Shown: positions 11,526 to 20,625, numbered from the stretch's first letter. The stretch: 64,000 bases of DNA from Rubrivivax sp. (GCA_016790225.1 JAEUOZ010000074.1:62001-126000); one strand, 5' to 3'. Notes: generated from the letters alone by a model not told the origin. Numbers and translations: made by a program.

Positions 11526-12434
11526 ATGATCGGCCGCGAAGCGGCGGCCCCAGCCGCCGATGGCGCTGTCCAGCCCACAGGCCCGTTGTCCCGCCGCGGC
11601 CTGCTGGGCCTGGCGCTGGCCAGCGTCTGCCTGCCGGCGCTGGCCGCGCGCAGCCTGCAGCCGCTTCCCATTCCGCTGGCCCAGGAAGCGCCGGCCGATC
11701 TGGACCCTGCGCAGCATCTGGTGAGCGAAAAGTACGACGGCGTCCGCGCAGTCTGGGATGGCCGCGAACTGCGCTTTCGCAGCGGCCTGCTGATCGCGGC
11801 GCCGCGCAGCTTTCTCGCCGGGCTGCCCGCATACGCGCTGGACGGCGAACTCTGGCTGGGGCGTGGCCGCTTCGAGGCCCTGTCCGGCGTGGTGCGCAAG
11901 CGGCAGCCGCTGGAGTCCGAATGGCGCGAGCTGCGCTACATGGCCTTTGATCTGCCGCAGGCGCGCGGCGGCTTTGCCGAACGGGCGCAGGAGCTGAGCG
12001 ATCGGTTGCGCAAGCATGGGTTTGCGCCACTCCAGGCAGCACCCCAGGCGCGCCTGGCCAACCGTGCAGCGCTGCACAGCCGCCTGGACGAGGTGATCGC
12101 CACGGGTGGTGAAGGGCTGGTGCTGCGCCACGAAGACGCGCCGTATGCCGCCGGGCGTCAGGCCACGATGCTGAAGCTCAAGCCGCTGCATGATGCCGAG
12201 GCCACGGTGCTGGCGATCGAGCTGGGGCAGGGTCAGCTGCAAGGCCTGATGGGCGCGCTGCACGTCCGCGCGGACGACGGGCGCCGCTTCAAGATCGGCA
12301 CGGGCTTCAGCGCCGCGCAGCGTCGATCGCCGCCGCAACCGGGTGAGCGCGTCACCTACACGCACCGCGGCTTCACCGAGGACGGCCTGCCGCGCTTTGC
12401 CAGCTTCCTGCGCACCCGTCCAGCCGGGCTGTGA
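11526..12434 (+). CDS. Small ATP-dependent DNA ligase (LigE/Lig E-like) with Tat-like signal peptide
   Basis: A minimal ATP-dependent ligase: adenylation domain with SEKYDGVRAVWDG (active-site Lys69 in the KYDG box), motif III ALDGELWLG, motif IV GGEGLVLRH, motif V MLKLKP, then a short OB fold; there are no extra domains. The length (302 residues here) fits the Lig E group, which is predicted periplasmic. From this ATG the leader is a twin-arginine type: SRRGLLG (Arg23-Arg24), a hydrophobic core, and an A-x-A site (LPALAA). Earlier in-frame starts exist at 11397, 11412 and 11439 and would only lengthen the n-region. The LigA gene at 2.2 kb handles replication, so this is an accessory ligase, possibly acting on extracellular or imported DNA. 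Confidence 0.85.
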   Translation: MIGREAAAPAADGAVQPTGPLSRRGLLGLALASVCLPALAARSLQPLPIPLAQEAPADLDPAQHLVSEKYDGVRAVWDGRELRFRSGLLIAAPRSFLAGLPAYALDGELWLGRGRFEALSGVVRKRQPLESEWRELRYMAFDLPQARGGFAERAQELSDRLRKHGFAPLQAAPQARLANRAALHSRLDEVIATGGEGLVLRHEDAPYAAGRQATMLKLKPLHDAEATVLAIELGQGQLQGLMGALHVRADDGRRFKIGTGFSAAQRRSPPQPGERVTYTHRGFTEDGLPRFASFLRTRPAGL

Positions 12435-12474
12435 GGGTGCGCCCGAAGCCTCGATCCCCACGCGCCGGTCGCAC

Positions 12475-12497
12475 GGCCGGCCCTGACAAGGCCGGCC
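12475..12497. terminator. Hairpin between convergent ligase and phoH genes
   Basis: Two copies of the palindrome GGCCGGCC separated by 7 bases can form an 8-bp stem-loop. It lies in the short gap between the 3' ends of the ATP-dependent ligase gene (plus) and the PIN-PhoH gene (minus), where a bidirectional terminator would be expected. There is no T-run on either side, so function is uncertain. Confidence 0.4.
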
Positions 12498-12521
12498 CTG
12501 GCGGCCGACATCAGCAGCGGC

Positions 12522-14180
12522 TCAGAGCACCTCGGAAGCAAAATCCGCCAGCCGCGAGCGCTCGCCCCGGGCCAGGGTGATGTGGCCAGAGTGCGGCCAG
12601 CCCTTGAAGCGATCCACCGCGTAGGTGAGGCCTGAGGAGCCTTCCGTGAGGTAGGGCGTGTCGATCTGCGCCAGGTTGCCCATGCAGACGATCTTCGTGC
12701 CCGGGCCGGCGCGCGTGATCAGCGTCTTCATCTGCTTGGGCGTGAGGTTCTGCGCCTCGTCGATGAGGACGTACTTGTTCAGGAACGTGCGCCCGCGCAT
12801 GAAGTTCAGGCTCTTGATCTTGATCTTGCTGCGCACCAGGTCATTGGTGGCGGCGCGGCCCCACTCGCCGGCGCTGGAATCGCTGCGGGCCAGCACTTCC
12901 AGGTTGTCGTCGAGTGCGCCCATCCAGGGCCCCATCTTTTCTTCCTCATTGCCGGGCAGGAAGCCGATGTCTTCACCCACGGGCACGGTCACACGCGTGA
13001 CGATGATCTCGGTGTAGCGCCGGTCGTCCAGCACCTGGCTCAGGCCCGCGGCCAGCGTCATCAGTGTCTTGCCGGTGCCCGCCGTGCCGGCCAGAGTGAC
13101 GAAATCGCACTCCGGATCCATGAGCAGGTTCAAGGCGAAGTTCTGCTCGCGATTGCGCGCGGTCACGCCCCAGACGGCATTCTTGGCATGCGTGTAGTCG
13201 CGCAGCGTCTTCAGCACCGCGGTCTTGCCGGTGATCTCGGCCACCCGGGCATGCAGCGGCGCGGCGCCGGGCGTTTCCAGGTAGACGAACTGGTTCACCA
13301 GCAACTGCGGCACCATCGGCCCGCTGACGCGGTAGTAGGTGTGGCCGGCCTGCTGCCAGCTCTCCATGGTCTTGCCGTGCCGCTCCCAGAAGTCCGCCGG
13401 CAAGGCCAGTACGCCGGTGTAGAGCAGGTCGCCGTCTTCCAGGACCTTGTCGTTGAAGTAGTCCTCGGCGGGCAGGCCCAGCGCTCGGGCCTTGACGCGC
13501 ATGTTGATGTCCTTGGACACCAGCACCACGTCGCGCCCCGGGTGCATCTGGCGCAGCGTCTGCACCACGCCCAGGATCTGGTTGTCGGCCTTGCCCTGCG
13601 GCAGGCCGGCGGGCAGCTTGATCTCCAGCAGCTGGGTCTGGAAGAACAGGCGGCCGGTGGCATCGCGGTGTCCGGTCTTGGACAGCGGGATGCCTTCGTT
13701 GGGATCGAGCGCGCCATCGGTGGCCAGGGCATCCAGATCGCGGCTGACCTGGCGCGCATTGCGCGCCACCTCGCTCATGCCCTTCTTGTGGCCGTCCAGC
13801 TCTTCCAGCGTGATCATCGGCAGGAAGATGTCGTGCTCCGCGAAGCGGAACAGGCTCATCGGATCGTGCATCAGCACGTTGGTGTCCAGCACGAAGAGCC
13901 GCGGCGGGCCGGAGGCCTTGCGCGGCGCCTTGGCCGGCCGGACGGCGGCCTTGGGCGCAACGGCGGTCGGTGGCGGCGCGGCGGCGACCGGCGGGCTGGC
14001 CACCACGGGCGCGGGCAGCTTCGTGGGGCCTTCGTCCAGCAATTCCGGGGTGATCAGCCGGTCGGGGAGATCCCGCAGGCTGTCGCGACCGCGCCTGGCG
14101 GGACGTACGGCAGCCTGGGCTTCATAGTCGGCGGGCGCCAGGAGGGCGGCCTTCTTGGTCGGGGGCTTGGGCAGTGGCAT
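12522..14180 (-). CDS. PIN-PhoH fusion protein (PhoH2/YlaK type)
   Basis: A 552-residue protein with an N-terminal Pro/Ala-rich extension (about 1-85), a PIN ribonuclease domain (about 90-240; LFVLDTNVLMHD and VSKDINMRVKARALG, with acidic metal-binding residues), and a C-terminal PhoH ATPase (about 330-552; Walker A GTAGTGKTLM, Walker B VLIDEAQNLTPKQ). PhoH2 proteins are ATP-driven RNA-unwinding ribonucleases. The frame continues 19 codons upstream, but that part reads through the terminator hairpin of the bcp gene, so the ATG at 14180 (MPLPKPPTKK) is preferred. No small antitoxin-like gene precedes it. Confidence 0.93.
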   Translation of the reverse strand: MPLPKPPTKKAALLAPADYEAQAAVRPARRGRDSLRDLPDRLITPELLDEGPTKLPAPVVASPPVAAAPPPTAVAPKAAVRPAKAPRKASGPPRLFVLDTNVLMHDPMSLFRFAEHDIFLPMITLEELDGHKKGMSEVARNARQVSRDLDALATDGALDPNEGIPLSKTGHRDATGRLFFQTQLLEIKLPAGLPQGKADNQILGVVQTLRQMHPGRDVVLVSKDINMRVKARALGLPAEDYFNDKVLEDGDLLYTGVLALPADFWERHGKTMESWQQAGHTYYRVSGPMVPQLLVNQFVYLETPGAAPLHARVAEITGKTAVLKTLRDYTHAKNAVWGVTARNREQNFALNLLMDPECDFVTLAGTAGTGKTLMTLAAGLSQVLDDRRYTEIIVTRVTVPVGEDIGFLPGNEEEKMGPWMGALDDNLEVLARSDSSAGEWGRAATNDLVRSKIKIKSLNFMRGRTFLNKYVLIDEAQNLTPKQMKTLITRAGPGTKIVCMGNLAQIDTPYLTEGSSGLTYAVDRFKGWPHSGHITLARGERSRLADFASEVL

Positions 14181-14192
14181 GTCAACCCTGAT

Positions 14193-14231
14193 GGAAAACA
14201 AAAAAGCCGCCGGGCAAGCCCAGGGCGGCTT
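14193..14231 (-). terminator. Rho-independent terminator for bcp
   Basis: Read on the minus strand this is AAGCCGCC ... GGCGGCTT, a perfect 8-bp stem, with an inner GGGC/GCCC pairing in the loop, followed immediately by TTTTTGTTTT. It lies 34 bases after the bcp stop codon and 13 bases before the PIN-PhoH start. It therefore ends the bcp transcript and gives PIN-PhoH its own promoter or depends on read-through. This is the clearest intrinsic terminator in the window. Confidence 0.88.
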
Positions 14232-14264
14232 CTGCAAACAACGCGGAAGGAGCGGCGAGCAAGT

Positions 14265-14747
14265 TCAGGCGGCCTTGGAGAGCTCCTTGACGGCCTTGAG
14301 CACTTCATCGACGTGGCCGGTCACCTTGATGCCACGCCATTCGGCGACGAGCACGCCATCGGCATCGATGAGGAAGGTGCTGCGCTCGATGCCCTTGACC
14401 TTCTTGCCGTACATGATCTTGTTCTTGACCACGCCGAACATGTGGCAGAGCTTCTCTTCCGTATCGGCAATGAGCTCGAAGGGCAGCTGCAGGTTGGCCT
14501 TGAACTTCTCGTGCGAGACCATGTTGTCGCGCGAGACGCCGAAAATCACGGCGCCGGCCTTGACGAACTCCTTGTGCATGTCACGGAACTGCATGGCTTC
14601 CGTGGTGCAGCCGGGTGTGGCGTCCTTGGGATAGAAGTAGAGAACGATGGCCTTGCCGTGGTAGGCCTGCGGAGAGAACTTCACGCCGCTGGTGGCTGGC
14701 GCGTCGAAATCCGGTAGGGCTTTGTTGACGATGGGTGTCATGGGCAT
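14265..14747 (-). CDS. bcp: Thioredoxin-dependent peroxiredoxin Bcp (PrxQ type)
   Basis: Reduces hydrogen and organic peroxides in the cytoplasm. The 160-residue protein has the family core KAIVLYFYPKDATPGCTTEA with the peroxidatic Cys47. The position five residues later, where E. coli Bcp has its resolving Cys, is Met52 here (TTEAMQF). The only other Cys is Cys101 (KLCHMFGV). So it is either a 1-Cys enzyme or uses a different resolving residue. Starts at 14747 (MPMTPIV) and 14741 (MTPIV) are both possible. It is followed by a strong intrinsic terminator, so it is probably monocistronic. Confidence 0.95.
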   Translation of the reverse strand: MPMTPIVNKALPDFDAPATSGVKFSPQAYHGKAIVLYFYPKDATPGCTTEAMQFRDMHKEFVKAGAVIFGVSRDNMVSHEKFKANLQLPFELIADTEEKLCHMFGVVKNKIMYGKKVKGIERSTFLIDADGVLVAEWRGIKVTGHVDEVLKAVKELSKAA

Positions 14748-14873
14748 TCTGGGTTCGAGGCGCCTGTTCCATCCTGCAGCGCAGGATGGCCGGCAAAGAC
14801 CCCATCATTATAAAGGACCCCCATGTGACGCTTCCCACCGCGGCCGCATGCGGCGCCTGGCAGGCGCCCTGGC

Positions 14874-15254
14874 TCAGGCGCCCGGGCCGATCAGCAGGGC
14901 AGCCACCACCGTGCGCCCTTCGGAGGCCAGCACGTTGTAGGTGCGGCAGGCGGCCGCGGTATCCATGGTCTCCATGCCGATGCCGTTTTCGATGAGCACA
15001 CGGTAGACCGCGGGGCGCAGAAAGCGCAGTCGCTCGCCGCTGCCGTAGATCACCAGTTCGGGCTTGAGCTTGAGGATGCGCTCGAAGTGCGCCTCCGTCA
15101 GGTCCGCGGCCTGGGTCGCGTTCCAGGCCTGGACTTCGCCTTGCCAGGGCACCAGCACGCTGGCGGCATGCACCTGCGTGCCGACCCAGACGCGGTTCGT
15201 CTCTTGACGGGTGATGGCATTGACGCCTTCGCTGCGGTCGGGCTGGAATTTCAT
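14874..15254 (-). CDS. Mth938-like (DUF498/NDUFAF3-family) domain protein
   Basis: A 126-residue single-domain protein: an N-terminal beta section with VWVGTQVHAASVLVPW, then KPELVIYGSGERLRFL followed by a helix and GIGMETMDTAAACRTYNVL near the end, the pattern of the Mth938-like fold. The bacterial role is not established; the mitochondrial relative NDUFAF3 assists complex I assembly. The frame extends 13 codons upstream, but the chosen ATG (MKFQPDRSEGVN) fits the family. It is divergent from the aminotransferase gene, with 62 bases between starts. Confidence 0.88.
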   Translation of the reverse strand: MKFQPDRSEGVNAITRQETNRVWVGTQVHAASVLVPWQGEVQAWNATQAADLTEAHFERILKLKPELVIYGSGERLRFLRPAVYRVLIENGIGMETMDTAAACRTYNVLASEGRTVVAALLIGPGA

Positions 15255-15316
15255 GTGGTCAAATTCTAGGTTTTTGCGAAGCCGCGCACGCACTGCGCCC
15301 TGCGGAGCCCCTTGTC

Positions 15317-16555
15317 TTGAACCTCAGACCGATCTCCAAGTCCAGCAAGCTCGACAACGTCGGCTACGACATCCGCGGCCCGGTGCTGGACAAGGCCCGG
15401 CAGATGGAGGAAGAAGGGCACCGCATCATCAAGCTGAACATCGGCAACGTGGCCGCGTTCGGTCTGATGCCGCCGGACGAGATCGTGCAGGACATGATCC
15501 ACAACCTGTCGTCCCAGGTGGCGGCGGGCTACACGGACAGCAAGGGCCTCTTTGCGCCGCGCAAGGCGGTGATGCACTACACGCAGGAAAAGCACATCAC
15601 CGGCGTGACGGTGGATGACGTCTACTTGGGCAACGGTGCCTCGGAACTCATCGCCATGTCGATGAACGCGCTGCTCGATGCGGGCGACGAGGTGCTGATT
15701 CCCGCGCCGGATTACCCGCTGCACACGGCGGTGGTCTCGCTCTCCGGCGGCACACCGGTGCACTACCGATGCGACGAGATGAGCGGCTGGCTGCCCGACC
15801 TCGCCGACATCCGCGACAAAGTGACGCCGCGCACCAAGGCCATCGTCGTCATCAACCCCAACAACCCCACGGGCGCGCTGTATCCGGTGGCGCTGCTGCA
15901 GGAGATCGTGGAGATCGCGCGGCGCCACCAGCTGATCGTCTTTGCCGACGAGATCTACGACAAGACGCTGTTCGACGGCGAGACGCACACGAGCATCGCC
16001 TCGCTGGCCGATGACGTGCTCTTCGTCACCTACAACGGCCTGAGCAAGAACTACCGCGCCTGCGGCTACCGCGCCGGCTGGATGGTGGTGTCTGGCGACA
16101 AGCGCCACGCCAGGGACTACATCGAAGGCCTGAACATGCTGGCCTCGATGCGCCTGTGCGCCAACACCCCGGGCCAGCTGGCCATCCAGACCGCCCTGGG
16201 CGGCTACCAGAGCATCAAGGATCTGGTGGCGCCCGGCGGGCGGCTGTGCAAGCAGCGCGACAAGGCCTACGAGCTGCTCACGCAGATTCCCGGCGTGAGC
16301 GTGGTCAAGCCCAAGGCGGCGCTGTACATGTTTCCGCGCCTGGATCCGAAGCTGTACCCGATCCAGGACGACCAGCAGTTTGCCTACGAGCTGCTGGCCG
16401 AAGAGAAGGTGCTCATCGTGCAGGGCACCGGCTTCAACTGGCCGACGCCCGATCACTTCCGCCTGGTCTTCCTGCCGAATGTGGACGACCTGACGGAAGC
16501 CATCGGCCGCATCGAGCGCTTCCTCGCGCATTACCGCAAACGCCACGCATCCTGA
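15317..16555 (+). CDS. Pyridoxal-phosphate aminotransferase, alanine type (AlaA/AlaC-like)
   Basis: A class I/II aminotransferase of 412 residues, closest by motif to the alanine transaminases AlaA/AlaC (pyruvate + glutamate to alanine + 2-oxoglutarate). Visible: INPNNPTGAL (cofactor-binding Asn), FADEIYD, and NGLSKNYRACGYRAGW with the Schiff-base Lys244. The start is a TTG (15317), because no ATG or GTG precedes the conserved MNLRPISKSSKLDNVGYDIRGP-like N-terminus in frame. hom follows 28 bases later and thrC after that, so it is probably co-transcribed with threonine biosynthesis. alaA and alaC cannot be separated from the sequence alone. Confidence 0.93.
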   Translation: MNLRPISKSSKLDNVGYDIRGPVLDKARQMEEEGHRIIKLNIGNVAAFGLMPPDEIVQDMIHNLSSQVAAGYTDSKGLFAPRKAVMHYTQEKHITGVTVDDVYLGNGASELIAMSMNALLDAGDEVLIPAPDYPLHTAVVSLSGGTPVHYRCDEMSGWLPDLADIRDKVTPRTKAIVVINPNNPTGALYPVALLQEIVEIARRHQLIVFADEIYDKTLFDGETHTSIASLADDVLFVTYNGLSKNYRACGYRAGWMVVSGDKRHARDYIEGLNMLASMRLCANTPGQLAIQTALGGYQSIKDLVAPGGRLCKQRDKAYELLTQIPGVSVVKPKAALYMFPRLDPKLYPIQDDQQFAYELLAEEKVLIVQGTGFNWPTPDHFRLVFLPNVDDLTEAIGRIERFLAHYRKRHAS

Positions 16556-16583
16556 ACGGCGCCCCGCGCCGCGCACGCACCTT

Positions 16584-17894
16584 ATGAAAAGCATCCAAGT
16601 TGGCCTGTTGGGCATCGGCACCGTCGGCAGCGGCACCTGGCAGGTGCTGCAGCGCAACCAGGAAGAGATCCGTCGGCGCGCCGGGCGCGGCATCGAGATC
16701 AGCATGGTGGCCGATCTGGACACCGCCCGCGCCCAGTCCATCGTCGGCGACCGCGTGCAGGTGGTCTCGGACGCCCGGCAGGTCATCGCCAACCCCGCGA
16801 TCGACATCGTGGTCGAGCTCATCGGCGGCTACGGCATCGCCAAGGCCCTGGTGCTGGAGGCCATCGCCGCCGGCAAGCACGTGGTCACCGCCAACAAGGC
16901 GCTGCTGGCGGTGCACGGCAGCGAGATCTTTGCCGCCGCACGCGAGAAGGGCGTGGTCGTCGCCTTCGAAGCCGCCGTGGCGGGCGGCATCCCGATCATC
17001 AAGGCGCTGCGCGAGGGCCTGACCGCCAACCGCATCGAGTGGATCGCCGGGATCATCAACGGCACCACCAACTTCATCCTCAGCGAGATGCGCAGCAAGG
17101 GGCTGGATTTCGCCGAAGTGCTGAAGGAAGCCCAGCGTCTGGGCTATGCCGAAGCCGACCCGAGCTTCGATATCGAGGGCATCGACGCGGCGCACAAGGC
17201 GACGATCATGAGTGCCATCGCCTTCGGCATCCCGGTGCAGTTCGACAAGGCACATGTCGAGGGCATCACGCAGCTCTCGGCGATCGACATCCGCTATGCC
17301 GAGCAGCTGGGCTACCGCATCAAGCTGCTGGGCATCACGCGCCGCCGCCCGCAGGGCATCGAACTGCGGGTGCACCCGACGCTGGTTCCGGCCAAGCGGC
17401 TGATCGCCAACGTCGAAGGCGCGATGAATGCCGTGGTCGTGCAGGGCGATGCCGTGGGCACGACGCTCTACTACGGCAAGGGCGCCGGCAGCGAGCCCAC
17501 CGCCAGCGCCGTGGTCGCCGATCTGGTGGACATCACGCGGCTGCACACCGCCGATCCGCACCACCGCGTGCCCTACCTGGCCTTCCAGCCGGGCTCGATG
17601 GCCAGCACGCCCATCCTGCCCATCAGCGAGGTGATCACGGCCTTCTACCTGCGCCTGCGTGTCTCGGACGAACCGGGCGTGCTGTCGAAGATCACCACCA
17701 TCCTGGCCGATCAGGGCATCAGCATCGATGCGCTGCTGCAGCGCGAGAGCGCCGAGGGCGAGCGCCAGACCGACGTCATCATCCTGACCCACGACACCGT
17801 TGAAGGGAAGATGCGCGAGGCGATCGGGCAGATGCAGGGCTTGTCGACCGTGCTGGCGCCCATCGTGAGCCTGCGCAAGGAAGAGCTGGCCTGA
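16584..17894 (+). CDS. hom: Homoserine dehydrogenase
   Basis: Reduces aspartate semialdehyde to homoserine, the branch-point step for threonine and methionine. The 436-residue protein shows the NAD(P)-binding start VGLLGIGTVGSGTWQVL, the substrate/catalytic region GIINGTTNFILSEM, the second motif GYAEADPSFDIEGIDAAHK, and a C-terminal ACT domain from about residue 352 (DEPGVLSKITTILADQGISI). The ACT domain indicates allosteric control by an amino acid, usually threonine. There is no fused aspartokinase. thrC follows 31 bases later. Confidence 0.97.
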   Translation: MKSIQVGLLGIGTVGSGTWQVLQRNQEEIRRRAGRGIEISMVADLDTARAQSIVGDRVQVVSDARQVIANPAIDIVVELIGGYGIAKALVLEAIAAGKHVVTANKALLAVHGSEIFAAAREKGVVVAFEAAVAGGIPIIKALREGLTANRIEWIAGIINGTTNFILSEMRSKGLDFAEVLKEAQRLGYAEADPSFDIEGIDAAHKATIMSAIAFGIPVQFDKAHVEGITQLSAIDIRYAEQLGYRIKLLGITRRRPQGIELRVHPTLVPAKRLIANVEGAMNAVVVQGDAVGTTLYYGKGAGSEPTASAVVADLVDITRLHTADPHHRVPYLAFQPGSMASTPILPISEVITAFYLRLRVSDEPGVLSKITTILADQGISIDALLQRESAEGERQTDVIILTHDTVEGKMREAIGQMQGLSTVLAPIVSLRKEELA

Positions 17895-17925
17895 GGGCCG
17901 GCGAGCACCAACCGGCTACCGACCC

Positions 17926-19332
17926 ATGCGCTACCTCAGCACCCGCGGCGACCCCGGCGAGCGCCGCTTTTCCGAGATCCTGCTCGAAGGCCTGGCCCCG
18001 GATGGCGGCCTGTACCTGCCGACGCACTACCCGAAGATCGACGATGCGACGCTGACGCGCTGGCGTGCGCTTTCGTATGCCGATCTGGCCTTCGAGATCC
18101 TGTCGCTCTACATCGACGACATCCCGTCTGATGACCTGCGCCGTCTGGTCCACGCGACCTATACCGAAGCGGTCTTCGGCAGCGCTGCCATCGTGCCGCT
18201 GCGTCCGCTGGAAGACGGCATCTGGATCGAGGCGCTGTCCAACGGGCCCACGCTGGCCTTCAAGGACATGGCGATGCAGCTGCTGGGCGCGCTGTTCGAG
18301 TACGAACTCGCGCGCCGCGGCCAGACGCTGAACATCCTGGGCGCCACTTCGGGCGATACCGGCAGCGCGGCCGAATATGCGATGCGCGGCAAGCGCGGGG
18401 TCAAGGTCTTCATGCTCTCGCCCTTCGGGCGCATGAGCCCGTTTCAGCAGGCACAGATGTTCAGCCTGCAGGATCCGAACATCCACAACCTCAGCATCGA
18501 AGGCGTGTTCGACGATTGCCAGGACATCGTCAAGGCGGTGTCCAACGATCTGGCCTTCAAGCGGCGCTGGCAGATCGGCACGGTGAACTCCATCAACTGG
18601 GCGCGGCTGCTGGCCCAGGTGGTGTACTACTTCGCCGGCTATTTCCAGGCCACCAAGGCAAATGTCGAGCGCGTGAGCTTCGCCGTGCCTTCGGGCAACT
18701 TTGGCAACGTGTGCGCCGGCCATGTGGCGCGCATGATGGGCCTGCCGATCGAGCAGCTGGTGGTAGCCACCAACGAAAATGATGTGCTTGACGAGTTCTT
18801 CCGCACCGGCACCTACCGCGTGCGCGGCAGCGCGGAGACCTACGAGACCTCCAGCCCCTCGATGGACATCAGCAAGGCCAGCAACTTCGAGCGCTTCGTC
18901 TTTGACCTGGTGCGGCGGGACGGCGCCCGCACGGCGCAGCTGTTCGGCCCTTCGATTGCCCGCGAAGGCGGCTTCACGGTCACGGCGGATGAGCGCTCGC
19001 GCATCGCCGGCTTCGGCTTTGTCTCCGGCCGCAGCACACACGCTGACCGGCTGGCCACGATCCGCGATGCCTGGCAGCGCTGCGGCACGATGTTCGACAC
19101 GCACACGGCCGATGGTGTCAAGGTGGCGCGTGAACAGGCCCGGCCCGGCACGCCGATGATCGTGCTGGAAACCGCGCTGCCGGCCAAGTTTGCGCAGACC
19201 CTGCGCGAGGCGCTGGGCCGCGAGCCGGATCGCCCCGCTGGCCTGGAAGGGATCGAATCGCTGCCCAAGCGCTTCACGGTGATGCCCGTGGACGTGGACG
19301 CCGTCAAGCGCTACATCGAGACCCATGCCTGA
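17926..19332 (+). CDS. thrC: Threonine synthase
   Basis: Converts O-phosphohomoserine to threonine using PLP. The protein is 468 residues with the long-form N-terminus (MRYLSTRGDPGERRFSEILLEGLAPDGGLYLP), the PLP lysine Lys113 in SNGPTLAFKDMAMQLLG, and the phosphate-binding ATSGDTGSAA. The length and N-terminus match the E. coli/proteobacterial type. It sits between hom and moeA with gaps of 31 and 15 bases. kinase (thrB) is not present here, as is usual in this order. Confidence 0.97.
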   Translation: MRYLSTRGDPGERRFSEILLEGLAPDGGLYLPTHYPKIDDATLTRWRALSYADLAFEILSLYIDDIPSDDLRRLVHATYTEAVFGSAAIVPLRPLEDGIWIEALSNGPTLAFKDMAMQLLGALFEYELARRGQTLNILGATSGDTGSAAEYAMRGKRGVKVFMLSPFGRMSPFQQAQMFSLQDPNIHNLSIEGVFDDCQDIVKAVSNDLAFKRRWQIGTVNSINWARLLAQVVYYFAGYFQATKANVERVSFAVPSGNFGNVCAGHVARMMGLPIEQLVVATNENDVLDEFFRTGTYRVRGSAETYETSSPSMDISKASNFERFVFDLVRRDGARTAQLFGPSIAREGGFTVTADERSRIAGFGFVSGRSTHADRLATIRDAWQRCGTMFDTHTADGVKVAREQARPGTPMIVLETALPAKFAQTLREALGREPDRPAGLEGIESLPKRFTVMPVDVDAVKRYIETHA

Positions 19333-19347
19333 GCGCGCGCGCACCGC

Positions 19348-20625
19348 ATGAACGCCCCGCGTCCCTTGATGAGCCTGGAAGAGGCGCTGGCCCAGCTGCT
19401 GGCGGCCGGCACGCGCGAGCAGATCCGCCAGACCGAGACCGTATCGAGCTTCGAAGCCCTGGGCCGCGTGCTGGCCGAGGACGTGGCGTCCGCGCTGGAT
19501 GTGCCGCCGGCCGACAACAGCTCGATGGACGGCTATGCCTTGCGCCTGGCCGATGTGCCGGCGGCCGGGGCCGTGCTGCGCGTGGGGCAGCGCATCCCTG
19601 CAGGGCATGTGGGCCGCGCGCTCGAGCCCGGCACCGCGGCGCGCATCTTCACCGGCGCCCAGGTGCCGCCCGGTGCCGATGCCATCGTGATGCAGGAGCT
19701 GAGCACCGCGCTGGATGACGGCCAGGTGCGCATCGACACGCTGCCGCTGCCCGGCCAGTGGATTCGCCGCCGCGGTGAAGACATCCGCGACGGCAGCACC
19801 GTGCTGACGCGCGGCACCCGGCTCACGCCACAGGCGCTGGGTCTGGCGGCCGCGGTCGGGCGGGCCTCGCTGGCCGTGCTGCGCCGGCCGCGCGTGGCCC
19901 TGTTCTCGACCGGCGATGAACTCGTCATGCCCGGGCAGCCCTTGAAGCCGGGCGCCATCTACAACTCCAACCGCTACACGCTGCGCGGGCTGCTGCAGGC
20001 CGCGGGCTGCGAGGTGCAGGATCTGGGCATCGTGCCCGACCGGCTGGACGCCACGCGCGCCGCGCTGCGGGCCGCGGCCGGGCACAACGACCTCATCGTC
20101 ACCAGCGGCGGTGTCTCGGTGGGCGAAGAAGACCACCTGCGGCCTGCGATGGCCGCCGAAGGCCGGGTCGATCTCTGGCAGCTGTCGATGAAGCCGGGCA
20201 AGCCGCTCGCGTTTGGCGCCTTGCCGCGTCAGGCGGCGACGGCCGGGGCGGGTACCGGCGAGGCGGCCGTTTCCGCCGGCGAGGCCTTGTTCATCGGTCT
20301 GCCCGGCAACCCGGTCTCCAGCTGGGTGACCGGCCTGCTGGCGGTGCTGCCGCTGCTGCGCGCGCTGCAAGGCATGCCCGCCACCCAGCCGCGCGCCTTG
20401 AGCGTGCGGGCCGATTTCGACTGGCCGCGCCCCGACAAGCGCCGCGAATTCCTGCGCGCACGCTTCAACGCCGAAGGCGGCCTGGAGCTGTTTGCCAACC
20501 AGAGCAGCGGCGTGCTGACATCCGCGCACTGGGCCGATGGCCTCATCGACAACGCGGGCGGCCAGGCCATCGTGCGCGGCGACGCGGTACGCTTCCTGCC
20601 GTTGGCCGATCTGACCTCGGCCTGA
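19348..20625 (+). CDS. moeA: Molybdopterin molybdenumtransferase MoeA
   Basis: Inserts molybdate into adenylyl-molybdopterin in the last step of molybdenum cofactor synthesis. The 425-residue protein has the family pattern PPADNSSMDGYALR near residue 50, IFTGAQVPPGADAIVMQE, RRRGEDIRDG, FSTGDELVMPG, TSGGVSVGEEDHL and FIGLPGNPVSSWV. An insertion of about 20 low-complexity residues (QAATAGAGTGEAAVSAGE) precedes the last motif. It is followed by moaD and moaE. Molybdopterin genes after thrC are usual in Burkholderiales, so their nearness to the catabolic operon downstream is not evidence of a link. Confidence 0.96.
   Translation: MNAPRPLMSLEEALAQLLAAGTREQIRQTETVSSFEALGRVLAEDVASALDVPPADNSSMDGYALRLADVPAAGAVLRVGQRIPAGHVGRALEPGTAARIFTGAQVPPGADAIVMQELSTALDDGQVRIDTLPLPGQWIRRRGEDIRDGSTVLTRGTRLTPQALGLAAAVGRASLAVLRRPRVALFSTGDELVMPGQPLKPGAIYNSNRYTLRGLLQAAGCEVQDLGIVPDRLDATRAALRAAAGHNDLIVTSGGVSVGEEDHLRPAMAAEGRVDLWQLSMKPGKPLAFGALPRQAATAGAGTGEAAVSAGEALFIGLPGNPVSSWVTGLLAVLPLLRALQGMPATQPRALSVRADFDWPRPDKRREFLRARFNAEGGLELFANQSSGVLTSAHWADGLIDNAGGQAIVRGDAVRFLPLADLTSA

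Noticed and set aside
12522..14180. PIN-PhoH as a toxin-antitoxin module
   Set aside because: Actinobacterial PhoH2 genes have a small antitoxin gene upstream; here a terminator hairpin and bcp lie upstream with no small gene.
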